A DNA stretch of 64,000 nt from the NCBI RefSeq assembly GCF_000252995.1, contig NC_015761.1, positions 3,224,001-3,288,000 of the forward strand, in the 5' to 3' direction. A program made the position numbers and the translations under genes. The DNA comes from Salmonella bongori NCTC 12419 (GTDB taxonomy: Bacteria; Pseudomonadota; Gammaproteobacteria; Enterobacterales; Enterobacteriaceae). Every line of letters starts with the position of its first letter. The stretch's first letter is position 1. This document shows, in pieces, positions 45,901-55,089 of the stretch. Under the pieces are notes generated by a model. That model did not search any database. It was not told the DNA's origin and saw only the letters and a list, made by a program, of their open reading frames with translations.

Positions 45901-46727
45901 TGCGTCGTGTTATCGCCCAGCCAGCTTGCGCCGCCCTGTTTCAGCCAGACGTCTCCTCCAGCGATTTCGCCTTTACTGAGCGTCATCCAGCCTTCTAGGC
46001 TGAAACGCGCCGTCTGGAGCGCTACGTTATCCTGCATCCATTTACCCAGCCACGGTTTCACGTCAATATCATCGGCTTGCAGCCACACTCTCCCGTTATT
46101 CAGCAGGCCGTCGTCATCGCGCAAATCCATGCGAACCTGCATCACGCCATGTTGCCCGGTCAGGCTGGAAAGGCTGACCTCGCCTTCAGCGCGATGGCGG
46201 TCTTTGCCGTTTAACCAGGTAAGCTGTGGGATCGCCAGTTCCGCGCGTTGCCCGGAAAGCGTCAGGAAGCTAATTTGACTATCGCGCAGATCAAAGTGAT
46301 CAAACTGACGCAGAAAAAGATCGCTTAAGCGGCTGGTTTCTATACCTTCGCCACCGCTGCTTTGAAGAGGCGTGTTGGTGCGGAAATTAAGTTGCCAGAA
46401 AGTCAGATCGCGAAACTGCCAGCGCATATGCACCAGGCTTTGCCAGACGTCCAGCGCCAGCGTGACGCGTTTTATCGACAGCTCGCCGCCATCTTTCAGG
46501 TCGGCATGAATATTCTGCGCTTCCAGTGTAGGGCCAAAATTTTGCCAGCTTGCGGAGAGCTGGCTGGCGGCCACCGGCATGCCGGTAGCGGACTCAATCT
46601 TGCTCAGGATCGCGGGACGCCAGGCGTCAAGATGAGGCAACGCCAGACGCAGCCCGCTAACCAGCAGCGCTGCAACGACGATGAGCGCGGCCCCAGTGAG
46701 CAACATAATCCCCGGCAATCGCCTCAC
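42930..46727 (-). CDS. yhdP: AsmA-like lipid transport protein YhdP
   Basis: A 1265-residue bridge-like protein of the AsmA family. One N-terminal helix (about residues 6-28) anchors it in the inner membrane; the rest is a long beta-rich repeat region (DUF3971 and AsmA_2 regions) spanning the periplasm. YhdP, with TamB and YdbH, moves phospholipids to the outer membrane. The 3' end has ISATVGVAAAFAVNPIVGAAVF, a hydrophobic segment conserved in the family. Length matches E. coli (1266). Confidence 0.96.
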   Translation of the reverse strand: MRRLPGIMLLTGAALIVVAALLVSGLRLALPHLDAWRPAILSKIESATGMPVAASQLSASWQNFGPTLEAQNIHADLKDGGELSIKRVTLALDVWQSLVHMRWQFRDLTFWQLNFRTNTPLQSSGGEGIETSRLSDLFLRQFDHFDLRDSQISFLTLSGQRAELAIPQLTWLNGKDRHRAEGEVSLSSLTGQHGVMQVRMDLRDDDGLLNNGRVWLQADDIDVKPWLGKWMQDNVALQTARFSLEGWMTLSKGEIAGGDVWLKQGGASWLGDNTTHTLSVDNLTAHLGREQSGWQFYIPDTRITLDGKPWPSGALTVAWLPQQDVGGENHIRSDELRIRASHLELAGLEGLRPLAAKLSPALSEIWKATQPSGKITTLALDIPLQATEKTRFQAAWENLAWKQWKLLPGAEHFSGTLAGSVEDGQMKVSMQQAKMPYETVFRAPLEIENGVATLSWLKNKNGFQLDGRDIDVKAKAVHARGGFRYLQPTDDEPWLGILAGISTDDGSQAWRYFPENLMGKALVDYLSGAIQGGEADNATLVYGGNPHLFPYKHNEGQFEVLVPLRNATFAFQPDWPAIKNLNIELDFLNDGLWMRSDSVDLGGVKASKLVAAIPDYSKEKLLIDADINGPGKNVGPYFDETPLKDSLGSTLAELQLDGDVNARLHLDIPLDGEQVTAEGDVSLRNNSLFIKPLNSTLKNLNGKFSFVNGALKSGPMTANWFNQPLNLDFTTTEGAKAYQVAVNLNGNWQPAHMGVLPPQLNDALSGSVAWKGKVGIDLPYHAGATYNIELNGDLRNVSSHLPSPLNKPAGEAMPVNINADGNLKSFALTGSAGSKNHFNSRWLLNRKLTLDRAIWTTDSRTTPPLPAQPGVELNLPALDGAQWLALFQKGAADNVSSSAELPQRVTLRTPALLLGGQQWNNLSIVSEPSLNGTKIEAQGREVNATLAMRNHAPWLANIKYLYYNPGVAKTQAEPPTTSPLLGANNLSFRGWPDLQLRCEECWLWGQKYGRINGDFAIKGNTLTLTNGLVDTGFARLKANGEWVNAPGNERTSLKGSLHGHNLDAAAGFFGISTPIQNASFNVDYDLHWRNPPWQPDEATLNGILHTRLGKGEFTDLSSGHAGQLLRLLSFDALLRKLRFDFSDTFSEGFYFDSIRSTAWIKDGVLHTDDTLVDGLEADIAMKGSVDLVRRRLDMEAVVAPEISATVGVAAAFAVNPIVGAAVFAASKVLGPLWSKVSILRYRITGPVDAPQINEVLRQPRKESQQ

Positions 46728-46773
46728 GCGTCTCTCCTTGTCTGCCTATAAATATGACTCACAACCTCATTTT

Positions 46774-46808
46774 GCCAGATGGCGGCGTAGATGCCTTGTC
46801 CGGCCTAC
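46774..46808. repeat. Single REP between yhdP and rng
   Basis: GCCAGATGGCGGCG...CTTGTCCGGCCTAC, one REP unit downstream of rng and upstream of yhdP. Confidence 0.85.
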
Positions 46809-46833
46809 AAACGCTCGTAAGGCTTGTGGTCTT

Positions 46834-48303
46834 TTACATCATGACTACGTCGAACTGCTCCTGGTTATAAAGCGGTTCGACCTGAACTTTAACCTGTTTG
46901 CCGACAAAGATTTCGACTTCCGCCAGTGCATGGGATTCTTCGCCTTTCAGCGCTTCCGCCACTGCTGGAGAAGCATAAACCAGGAAGCGATCGGAATCAT
47001 AAGCGTGATGAACTCGTACAATTTCACGCATGATTTCATAGCAGACGGTTTCGACCGTTTTTACCGTCCCACGGCCATGACAGGTAGGACACTCGTTGCA
47101 AAGCACATGTTCCACACTTTCACGAGTCCGTTTTCGGGTCATTTCCACCAACCCCAGCGGCGAAAAACCGTTAATACTGGTTTTCACACGATCTTTACTT
47201 AACGCCTGCTCCAGCGAATGCAGAACCCGACGGCGATGATCCTCATTATTCATGTCAATAAAATCGATAATGATAATACCGCCCAGATTGCGCAGGCGTA
47301 ACTGGCGAGCGATGGCCTGAGTCGCTTCAATATTGGTATTAAAAATGGTGTCGTCGAGATTTCGATGCCCGACAAACGCACCGGTATTGATATCGACCGT
47401 GGTCATCGCTTCGGTCTGATCGATAATCAGATAACCGCCGGACTTCAGTTCAACCTTACGTTCCAGCGCACGCTGGATCTCGTTTTCCACATCATAAAGA
47501 TCGAAGATTGGCTGGCGGCCACTATAATGTTCCAGCTTGCTGGTCATTTCCGGGATGTATTCTGCGGTGAATTCCAGCAGCGACTCGTAGGTCAGACGTG
47601 AGTCGACACGAATGCGGTCCAGCTGCGCATCGGCGAAATCGCGTAGCACGCGTTGTGCCAGTGCCAGCTCGCCATACATCTGATAACGTGTTTGCGGGCG
47701 CTTTTTACGTTCCATGACTTTCGTCCAGACACGCTTGAGATAAGCTGCATCGGACGCAAGATCCTCCTCACACACACCTTCCGCAGCGGTACGGATAATA
47801 AACCCGCCCTGTTCGTCACAGTATTCCGCCACGACCTTTTTCAGGCGCTCGCGTTCACTTTCGCTTTCGATGCGTTGGGAAACGCCAACATGTGAGGCAC
47901 CGGGCATAAAAACAAGGTAACGGGAGGGTAATGTGATATCCGTGGTCAGACGCGCGCCTTTCGTGCCGAGCGGATCTTTCACCACCTGTACCATCAGATC
48001 CTGCCCCTGACGTACCAGCTCGGAGATATCGCGTACGGTAAACTGTTTCTGTTCCTCGCCCGCCACGCATTCGGTATGCGGCATAATGTCGGAAGCGTGA
48101 AGAAATGCGGCTTTATCCAGCCCAATATCTACAAAAGCCGCCTGCATACCTGGAAGTACACGACTTACACGACCTTTGTAGATATTGCCTACGATTCCGC
48201 GTCGCGCTTCGCGCTCAATATGAATTTCCTGAAGAATACCGCCATCAATATACGCCACGCGCGTTTCCGATGGCGTTACGTTTACCAACAATTCAGCCGT
48301 CAT
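46834..48303 (-). CDS. rng: Ribonuclease G
   Basis: A 489-residue endoribonuclease that matures the 16S rRNA 5' end and cleaves some mRNAs (adhE). The N-terminal S1 domain (about 35-125) and RNase E/G catalytic domain with IIIIDFIDMNNEDHRR and the zinc-link CNECPTC are visible. The start is set at MTAELLVNV (48303) as in E. coli. It overlaps the end of yhdE by 11 bp. Confidence 0.96.
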   Translation of the reverse strand: MTAELLVNVTPSETRVAYIDGGILQEIHIEREARRGIVGNIYKGRVSRVLPGMQAAFVDIGLDKAAFLHASDIMPHTECVAGEEQKQFTVRDISELVRQGQDLMVQVVKDPLGTKGARLTTDITLPSRYLVFMPGASHVGVSQRIESESERERLKKVVAEYCDEQGGFIIRTAAEGVCEEDLASDAAYLKRVWTKVMERKKRPQTRYQMYGELALAQRVLRDFADAQLDRIRVDSRLTYESLLEFTAEYIPEMTSKLEHYSGRQPIFDLYDVENEIQRALERKVELKSGGYLIIDQTEAMTTVDINTGAFVGHRNLDDTIFNTNIEATQAIARQLRLRNLGGIIIIDFIDMNNEDHRRRVLHSLEQALSKDRVKTSINGFSPLGLVEMTRKRTRESVEHVLCNECPTCHGRGTVKTVETVCYEIMREIVRVHHAYDSDRFLVYASPAVAEALKGEESHALAEVEIFVGKQVKVQVEPLYNQEQFDVVMM

Positions 48304-48886
48304 GTTTATCCCTTTTATCACGCAGTGCGTTAAAATGATTCAACAACTCATACGTTTCAACCAGCGGTAAGCCGACGACGGCGTGATAGCTGCCATTAAT
48401 CTTCCTGACAAAACAGCCACCCAGCCCCTGAATACCGTATGCACCGGCTTTATCTAAAGGCTCGCCACTGGCGACATAGCCAGCAATATCCTGAGCGGAA
48501 AGCGCGCGGAAGGTCACTTCTGTCACCACCAGACAATCCAGCGTCTGCTGCGAGTCCGCGAGCGCAACGGCGGTCATCACCTGATGCGTTTTTCCGGAAA
48601 GCAAACGCAGCATTTCTGCGGCATGGGCGGCATTGCGCGGCTTTTCCAGTACCTCGTCGTTTAGTACGACTATCGTATCCGCGCCCAAAACCGGCAGGTC
48701 ACGGGGAACCAGCGCCACGCCAGCCTGCGCCTTTTCACGCGCCAGCCGGACAACATAGTGCTGTGCGCACTCCTGAACGCGCCGCTGCTCTTCAATACCC
48801 GGCACAACTTGCTCGAACGAAAATCCAAGTTGAGTCAACAGTTCCTGGCGACGCGGGGAACCGGAAGCAAGATACAGAGTTGTCAT
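48293..48886 (-). CDS. yhdE: dTTP/UTP pyrophosphatase YhdE (Maf family)
   Basis: A 197-residue Maf-type nucleotide pyrophosphatase that hydrolyses dTTP, UTP and modified pyrimidine nucleotides. Motifs: LASGSPRRQELL at the N-terminus, VLGADTIV, and GKAGAYGIQGLGG with the conserved KAGAYGIQG block. It lies 8 bp after mreD and overlaps rng. Confidence 0.95.
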   Translation of the reverse strand: MTTLYLASGSPRRQELLTQLGFSFEQVVPGIEEQRRVQECAQHYVVRLAREKAQAGVALVPRDLPVLGADTIVVLNDEVLEKPRNAAHAAEMLRLLSGKTHQVMTAVALADSQQTLDCLVVTEVTFRALSAQDIAGYVASGEPLDKAGAYGIQGLGGCFVRKINGSYHAVVGLPLVETYELLNHFNALRDKRDKHDG

Positions 48887-48894
48887 ATCGACCT

Positions 48895-49383
48895 TTATTG
48901 CACAGCAAACTGCTGGCGTACTTTACGCATCAGCAAGAAGAGCCAGGGCCACAGCACGCCATTGACTACACTACTCCAGAACACTTCCGGTCTGAAAGAG
49001 ACATTGATCACTAAAAACTCGGCCCAGAAAACAATAATATCCACAGCCAGTGAAAGCAACATCACTACCAGCGCCTGCTGCCAAAGCGCCAGATTGCGGA
49101 AGAGCTGGAATTTCAGAGCGACCAGATAGGCGACAATACTCATTGACAGAGCACGCACGCCGAGCGTGGAGCCACTGATAAGATCAAGTATGGCACCCAT
49201 CATAAATCCCGTCCCCACATTTACGCGGTGTGGCAGGGCCAGAATCCAGTACAGTAAGATGAGCAAAACCCAGTTTGGCCGGAAAACAATGATGTCGTCC
49301 GGCCAGGGCATGATTTGCAGCAATAGCGCAATAAGAAACGAGAGCCAGATAACCCAGCGCCCCTGGTGACGTATGCTGGCCAC
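48895..49383 (-). CDS. mreD: Rod shape-determining protein MreD
   Basis: A 162-residue inner-membrane protein with about five to six hydrophobic helices, part of the elongasome with MreB, MreC, RodA and PBP2. It starts one base into the mreC stop region (1-bp overlap), so it is coupled with mreC. Confidence 0.96.
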   Translation of the reverse strand: MASIRHQGRWVIWLSFLIALLLQIMPWPDDIIVFRPNWVLLILLYWILALPHRVNVGTGFMMGAILDLISGSTLGVRALSMSIVAYLVALKFQLFRNLALWQQALVVMLLSLAVDIIVFWAEFLVINVSFRPEVFWSSVVNGVLWPWLFLLMRKVRQQFAVQ

Positions 49384-50438
49384 TATTGTCCTCCCGGCGC
49401 ACGCGCAGGCGGCATGGTCGCGCCTGAAGGCGATGGTTGCGTCGATATGGGCGCGGTCTGGCCCGCAGATGGCTGAGTGATCCCTGTCGCCGGGTCCGGC
49501 ACCGGCGCTGGCGGTCCCATCGTATCCGGAGAAGGTAACACCTGCGGCATCATCTGCATCAGGCGCTCATTGGCCACGCGGTGAACCTCTTCTGGCGTCA
49601 GCGGATTAGCGCCGTTACGATCGGCCCCCCACAACAGCAACAGATAGCGCAAACGCTGTAACCCTGCCGTAGGCCGCGCCTGAATGACCGTATAGGCGCG
49701 CTGGGTATCCAGCTTAACAGAGGAGACCACCGCCACCGGATAGCCTTCGGGGAAACGCCCGCCAAGCCCTGACGTTACCAACACATCGCCGACGCGAATA
49801 TCGGTATTCGCAGGCAGGTGTTCAAGCTGAAGATCGTCAGTACAGCCGTTACCGGCGGCAATTACGCGGATGTCATTGCGCAGTACCTGGATCGGCAGCG
49901 CGTGGGTCGCATCGCAAATCAGCAGCACCCGGCTGGTTAATTTCGCCACGGCGACAACCTGCCCCACGACCCCCTTGTCGCTGATAACTGGTTGACCTTC
50001 ATACACGCCATTGACGCTGCCTTTATCAATGACAACTTGATCGCTGTAAGGATCGTTGACCGTTGAGATAACCTGCGTCACCATTTTTTGCTCATCCTGA
50101 CGCAGCGGCGACCCCAGCAGCTCGCGCAACCGCGCGTTCTCCTGTTTGTACTGTCCCAGCATCAGTAGATCGCTGTTTTTCAGCAGTAATTCCTGGCGCA
50201 GCGCCCGGTTTTCCAGTTCTAGCTGGTCGCGAGAAGCCAGCGTTTGCGACACGCTGTCGAGCAGTTCACGCGGGCCATTTGAAATAAAATAGAAAGGACT
50301 GACGGCAGTATCCATGTACGTTCGGATTTGACTGAACGTACCCAGGCGGCTGTCGGCAATGATAATGCCGAGCGCCACCAGCACCGCCAGAATAAGGCGA
50401 ATCTGTAGCGACGGGCCACGGCTAAAAATTGGCTTCAT
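49383..50438 (-). CDS. mreC: Rod shape-determining protein MreC
   Basis: A 351-residue elongasome scaffold: one N-terminal helix (about 13-31), a coiled coil (about 70-110) and a periplasmic beta domain that activates PBP2. The proline-rich tail (PAPVPDPATGI ... ARAPGGQ) is low-complexity and somewhat shorter than in E. coli K-12 (367). It is 64 bp after mreB. Confidence 0.96.
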   Translation of the reverse strand: MKPIFSRGPSLQIRLILAVLVALGIIIADSRLGTFSQIRTYMDTAVSPFYFISNGPRELLDSVSQTLASRDQLELENRALRQELLLKNSDLLMLGQYKQENARLRELLGSPLRQDEQKMVTQVISTVNDPYSDQVVIDKGSVNGVYEGQPVISDKGVVGQVVAVAKLTSRVLLICDATHALPIQVLRNDIRVIAAGNGCTDDLQLEHLPANTDIRVGDVLVTSGLGGRFPEGYPVAVVSSVKLDTQRAYTVIQARPTAGLQRLRYLLLLWGADRNGANPLTPEEVHRVANERLMQMMPQVLPSPDTMGPPAPVPDPATGITQPSAGQTAPISTQPSPSGATMPPARAPGGQ

Positions 50439-50502
50439 AGGCTATGCGTATTCTCGCGTCGAAGAGGCAGGACAATCCAGGGATTATCCTGCCTGCACCC
50501 GA

Positions 50503-51546
50503 CTACTCTTCGCTAAACAGGTCGCCGCCGTGCATGTCGATCATTTCCAGCGCCTTGCCGCCGCCGCGCGCCACGCAGGTCAGCGGATCTTCAGCAACCA
50601 CGACAGGAATGCCCGTCTCTTCCATTAACAGACGGTCAAGGTTACGCAGCAGCGCGCCGCCGCCGGTAAGCACCATACCGCGCTCAGAGATGTCAGACGC
50701 CAGCTCCGGCGGACACTGTTCCAGCGCAACCATTACCGCGCTGACAATACCAGTCAACGGTTCCTGTAGTGCTTCCAGAATCTCGTTTGAGTTCAGAGTA
50801 AAGCCGCGTGGAACGCCTTCTGCCAGGTTACGACCACGCACTTCGATTTCACGCACTTCATCGCCAGGGTAAGCGGAACCAATTTCATGTTTGATACGTT
50901 CTGCGGTCGCTTCACCGATCAGAGAGCCATAGTTACGGCGCACATAGTTGATGATTGCTTCGTCAAAACGGTCACCGCCAATGCGCACAGACGAGGAGTA
51001 AACGACGCCATTCAGTGAAATAACGGCCACTTCCGTCGTACCGCCGCCAATATCCACCACCATTGAACCGGTTGCTTCAGAAACCGGCAAACCAGCGCCA
51101 ATTGCCGCCGCCATCGGTTCTTCAATCAGGAACACTTCACGGGCGCCTGCACCCTGAGCGGATTCACGAATTGCACGGCGTTCTACCTGCGTCGCGCCGA
51201 CCGGCACGCATACCAGTACGCGCGGGCTCGGGCGCATAAAGCTGTTGCTGTGCACTTGTTTAATAAAGTGCTGAAGCATTTTTTCGGTCACAAAGAAGTC
51301 AGCGATAACGCCGTCTTTCATCGGACGAATCGCAGCGATATTGCCCGGCGTACGGCCCAGCATCTGCTTCGCGTCATGACCGACTGCAGCCACGCTTTTC
51401 GGCGAACCGGCACGATCCTGACGAATGGCCACCACGGAAGGCTCATTCAATACGATGCCTTGTCCTTTTACATAAATGAGGGTATTCGCGGTACCCAGGT
51501 CAATGGACAGGTCATTGGAAAACATGCCACGAAATTTTTTCAACAT
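50503..51546 (-). CDS. mreB: Actin-like cell-shape protein MreB
   Basis: A 347-residue bacterial actin that directs lateral wall synthesis. The amphipathic N-terminal MLKKFRGMF membrane anchor and nucleotide motifs [13 protein letters not shown] and [13 protein letters not shown] are visible. The start at 51546 matches E. coli exactly; the in-frame extension to 51621 is rejected. Confidence 0.98.
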
Positions 51547-51853
51547 ACTAAGGGATAATCCTGAAAGCTGGGGCGGAAAACAAAATCCGCTTACTTTACC
51601 AACCACACGCAGCAGCGACAAGGCGCAAAAATCATCTGCTACGGTGAAAATTAGTGCAGTTCGTTTCCTTTGTTACAAATCTCTGCCTGAGTCCCTCAGG
51701 GCTGAAAAAATCAGCAGCAATCCTCGCCTTCATTTGCAACCTGTCAAAGGTCATTCACCTGCATATTTGCTGCAACAATCTGGCGAGCAGACAAGCACAC
51801 CCCCATGAGGCACAGCGCGCGTTATTCTACGTGAAAACAAATTAAACGGCAGG
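51547..51853 (-). promoter_or_regulatory. mreB upstream region
   Basis: A 307-bp gene-free gap between csrD and mreB that should contain the main mre promoters. I found no firm promoter hexamers. A short CCTGAGtccCTCAGG palindrome lies at about 51687-51701 without a T-run. Confidence 0.4.
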
Positions 51854-53794
51854 TTAAACCGAATATCTTTGCGAATATTTTTTCACGTTTGTGTCAAGTG
51901 GTTGGGAGGAGGCAAAAAAATCACCCTGCCCGCCAGCCACACCACGTTTGGTTAGTGTCTGCCACTCGCCGCGCGAACGAACGCCCGTCGCATAAACCTG
52001 CGTAGGCGTACCGGCGCAAGCCTCTACCAGGCTTTGAACCAGAAGCTGATTTTCCGTTCGCTTCTCAATATTTCGGACCAGGCTCGGATGCAGCTTCAGT
52101 AATTCCACATTGAGCGCTTTAATCCAACTGGTACTGACCAACGTCAAACCCGCCTGCGTTACCGCCACCCGAACGCCAAGCGCGTTCACCAGGCGAAGGA
52201 TAGGTTGTAACCGACTGATGTGTTGACAAACATCCGCCTCCGCAAGTTCAATAATTATGCGTTTTCGCTGTGATTTTTCACACTGCATCAATGTATCGCG
52301 TATCCAGCGCTGAAAACGCGGGCGAATCAGCGACTCTACCGTCAACTGCATCGCCATATTTTCATCCGGCCAGTAGCCCAGTAGCGTAATCAGGCGGCTA
52401 ATTTGCAATCGGTCATACTCTTCCGACAATCCAAATTGCAGCACCATCGGCATATATTCCGCCGAGCTGACCTCTTCTTTACCGTCATAGATGCGGCACA
52501 TCAATTCCCGATGATGCACGCGACCTTCCCGCGTTACCGCCGGTTTTTGATAAAGTCGTGGCCCGCCACGGTTTAGCATCTGCTCAATCAGTGTGCGCCA
52601 GCGGACATTGCCGCGCCCCTTCTCCGGCAGCGTGTCATCGTAGATAGCCCAACTATTCCCCCCCTGTAGGGCGGCATTCCGCGCTGCGGCTTCTGCATGT
52701 TCCATCACCTGCTCGGTAGATTGTCCGCTACGCCAGGCACAAATGCCGATATGTACCATATCGTCACGATCGAGCATTTTGTTAGCTGGTAACGCATCGA
52801 CGGCTTTTAAAAGTTGCCCGGCAATGCTTTCCGCTTCTTTCAGCGTACGGTGCGGTAACAATACCGCAAAGTCGCTACGGTGATAGCGCGCCAGCAGCGA
52901 ACCGGGATAGCGCATAATAAATGTCGAGAGCAGATTGATGAGCATAAACATCTGCTCTTCCGCCTGATTGCCTCCCAGGCTGTCGCGTAGAAGATTGAAG
53001 TCTGGCAAGCGGATCATCATTACCACGCCATGTACCCCGACCTTTTCCTGGTCTTCTAGTAACGTCGCCAGTTGATTATCAAAGAACAGGCGATTACCGA
53101 GGCCGGTTTTGGTGTCCTGCGCAGCATAGGAGCGAATTAGCGTATCCAGTCGACTACGCTGTTCATGAGCAAACTGAATTTCAGAAAGCAACACATCAAG
53201 CGCACTACTGGTGCGTGCCGGCCATTCATAAACGGAACCACGGACATTTGACCCACGTTCGCCGTTCAGGATACGCGTTGAGCGAATTTCCAGAAGCTCC
53301 TGCCCGGAAAGCTGCCGTTGCAGCCAGCGCACCGATAAAAACAGGATCAGAACGATAAAGCCTATCGCCAGCGTCAGCGGCGCCGTAGTGATCAGTGAGT
53401 GAAAATAGTTGCCCATCGGGTCCTGATAAACCAGGCGTAGCGACATCCCAGGATGTTTTACCAACGGCACAACAAGCTCGCGGTACATATCGTTGGCACC
53501 CGCTGGTTGGTAACTTGCGGCGCGAGAATGACTGTAGACAGGATGCTTACCCTGCAACAGATCGACACGCACAATATCGGAAGCGATCATGAGTTCGTCG
53601 ATTTGCGGTGTCAGCGAGACAATATCACGGGTCACCAGGTGCGTATCCATCGCCGTCGCCGCTGCCTGCACACGGCTTATATACTTATACTGTACGGCAT
53701 TATAAAAACTTAGCGAACAGCCGATCAGAGTCACAAAGATCGTTAACCCCGTGAGCAGAGTGACAAAAGCTGAGAATTTCGTCGTTAATCGCAT
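51854..53794 (-). CDS. csrD: RNase E specificity factor CsrD
   Basis: A 646-residue membrane protein that promotes RNase E decay of CsrB/CsrC sRNAs. Two N-terminal helices (about 10-32 and 136-155) flank a periplasmic part; a HAMP-like region follows. The GGDEF domain is degenerate (YHRSDF in place of GGDEF), as is the EAL motif (RELMCRIYDG), so no cyclic-di-GMP chemistry is expected. This matches E. coli CsrD. Confidence 0.95.
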   Translation of the reverse strand: MRLTTKFSAFVTLLTGLTIFVTLIGCSLSFYNAVQYKYISRVQAAATAMDTHLVTRDIVSLTPQIDELMIASDIVRVDLLQGKHPVYSHSRAASYQPAGANDMYRELVVPLVKHPGMSLRLVYQDPMGNYFHSLITTAPLTLAIGFIVLILFLSVRWLQRQLSGQELLEIRSTRILNGERGSNVRGSVYEWPARTSSALDVLLSEIQFAHEQRSRLDTLIRSYAAQDTKTGLGNRLFFDNQLATLLEDQEKVGVHGVVMMIRLPDFNLLRDSLGGNQAEEQMFMLINLLSTFIMRYPGSLLARYHRSDFAVLLPHRTLKEAESIAGQLLKAVDALPANKMLDRDDMVHIGICAWRSGQSTEQVMEHAEAAARNAALQGGNSWAIYDDTLPEKGRGNVRWRTLIEQMLNRGGPRLYQKPAVTREGRVHHRELMCRIYDGKEEVSSAEYMPMVLQFGLSEEYDRLQISRLITLLGYWPDENMAMQLTVESLIRPRFQRWIRDTLMQCEKSQRKRIIIELAEADVCQHISRLQPILRLVNALGVRVAVTQAGLTLVSTSWIKALNVELLKLHPSLVRNIEKRTENQLLVQSLVEACAGTPTQVYATGVRSRGEWQTLTKRGVAGGQGDFFASSQPLDTNVKKYSQRYSV

Positions 53795-53997
53795 CCCTGA
53801 GTTAACTCCGACGGTTATACACTGTATGAAAAGGCGAATCTAAAGGCGGAATTCGCCACGGCGCGCAATGAAGCAGGCATACTACCAAAATGGGTCTATC
53901 TGGCAATTTATTGCGCTGCATCGGCATCACGTTTTAATTAGCGAGTATAGTCTTCGTAGATATTTTTCCAATCCACCATGCAAAGTGAGGACAGGTT

Positions 53998-54972
53998 ATG
54001 CAGGCGTTGATCTTAGAACAGCAGGACGGTAAAACCCTCGCATCCGTGCAGCATCTCGAAGAGAGTCAACTGCCGGAAGGTGATGTGACGGTAGATGTCC
54101 ACTGGTCCAGCCTGAATTATAAGGATGCTCTGGCTATCACCGGGAAAGGAAAAATCATCCGTCATTTTCCGATGATTCCTGGTATTGATTTCGCCGGAAC
54201 CGTTCGCACAAGCGAAGATCCTCGCTTTCATGCAGGACAAGACGTGTTATTGACCGGCTGGGGCGTGGGTGAAAACCACTGGGGCGGCCTGGCTGAATGC
54301 GCGCGTGTTAAAGGTGACTGGCTGGTTGCGCTTCCGGCAGGATTAAGCAGCCGTAATGCGATGATCATCGGCACCGCTGGTTTTACCGCTATGCTGTGCG
54401 TAATGGCGCTGGAAGAAGCAGGTATCCGCCCTGAAGATGGCGAGATCGTGGTTACCGGCGCCAGCGGCGGGGTAGGCAGCACCGCAGTCGCCTTACTGCA
54501 TAAGCTGGGTTATCAGGTTGTCGCGGTATCCGGTCGCGAAAGTACCCATGACTATTTATACGCGCTTGGCGCAAACCGTATTCTGCCGCGCGATGCATTC
54601 ACCGACGCCCGCCCGCTGGAAAAACAGCTATGGGCGGGCGCGATTGATACCGTCGGCGATAACGTGCTGGCGAAAATCCTGGCGCAAATGAACTACGGTG
54701 GTTGCGTCGCGGCCTGCGGTCTGGCCGGCGGCTTTGCGTTGCCCACTACCGTCATGCCATTTATTCTGCGAAACGTACGCCTGCAGGGCGTGGATTCCGT
54801 TATGACGCCGCCAGCGCGCCGCGCCGAGGCCTGGAAACGTTTGGTGAATGACCTGCCGGATGCCTTCTACACCCAGACAGCAACAGAGATAGCACTGGCA
54901 GAGGCCCCGAAATTTGCCGATGCCATTATCAATAACCGGGCTCAGGGCCGTACGCTGGTGAAGATAAGATAA
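53998..54972 (+). CDS. acuI: NADPH-dependent acrylyl-CoA reductase AcuI
   Basis: A 324-residue medium-chain dehydrogenase/reductase (formerly YhdH) that reduces acrylyl-CoA to propionyl-CoA and so removes a toxic intermediate. The nucleotide-binding VVTGASGGVGSTAVALL and the Tyr/Asn region SSLNYKDALAITG are visible. GGACAGG precedes the ATG. Confidence 0.95.
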   Translation: MQALILEQQDGKTLASVQHLEESQLPEGDVTVDVHWSSLNYKDALAITGKGKIIRHFPMIPGIDFAGTVRTSEDPRFHAGQDVLLTGWGVGENHWGGLAECARVKGDWLVALPAGLSSRNAMIIGTAGFTAMLCVMALEEAGIRPEDGEIVVTGASGGVGSTAVALLHKLGYQVVAVSGRESTHDYLYALGANRILPRDAFTDARPLEKQLWAGAIDTVGDNVLAKILAQMNYGGCVAACGLAGGFALPTTVMPFILRNVRLQGVDSVMTPPARRAEAWKRLVNDLPDAFYTQTATEIALAEAPKFADAIINNRAQGRTLVKIR

Positions 54973-55089
54973 AATTACGTATAAAAAAATTTACACTTAA
55001 TTAACTATTTATTTTTACACATTGACATACTCCCTGTCATATTCACTACACGCCATGTCGTGTCGTGGTGGGTAAACCGGGAGTCTGTT

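Noticed and set aside
51687..51701. CCTGAGtccCTCAGG palindrome upstream of mreB as a csrD terminator
   Set aside because: No T-run on the minus strand after the stem and a short stem of 6 bp.
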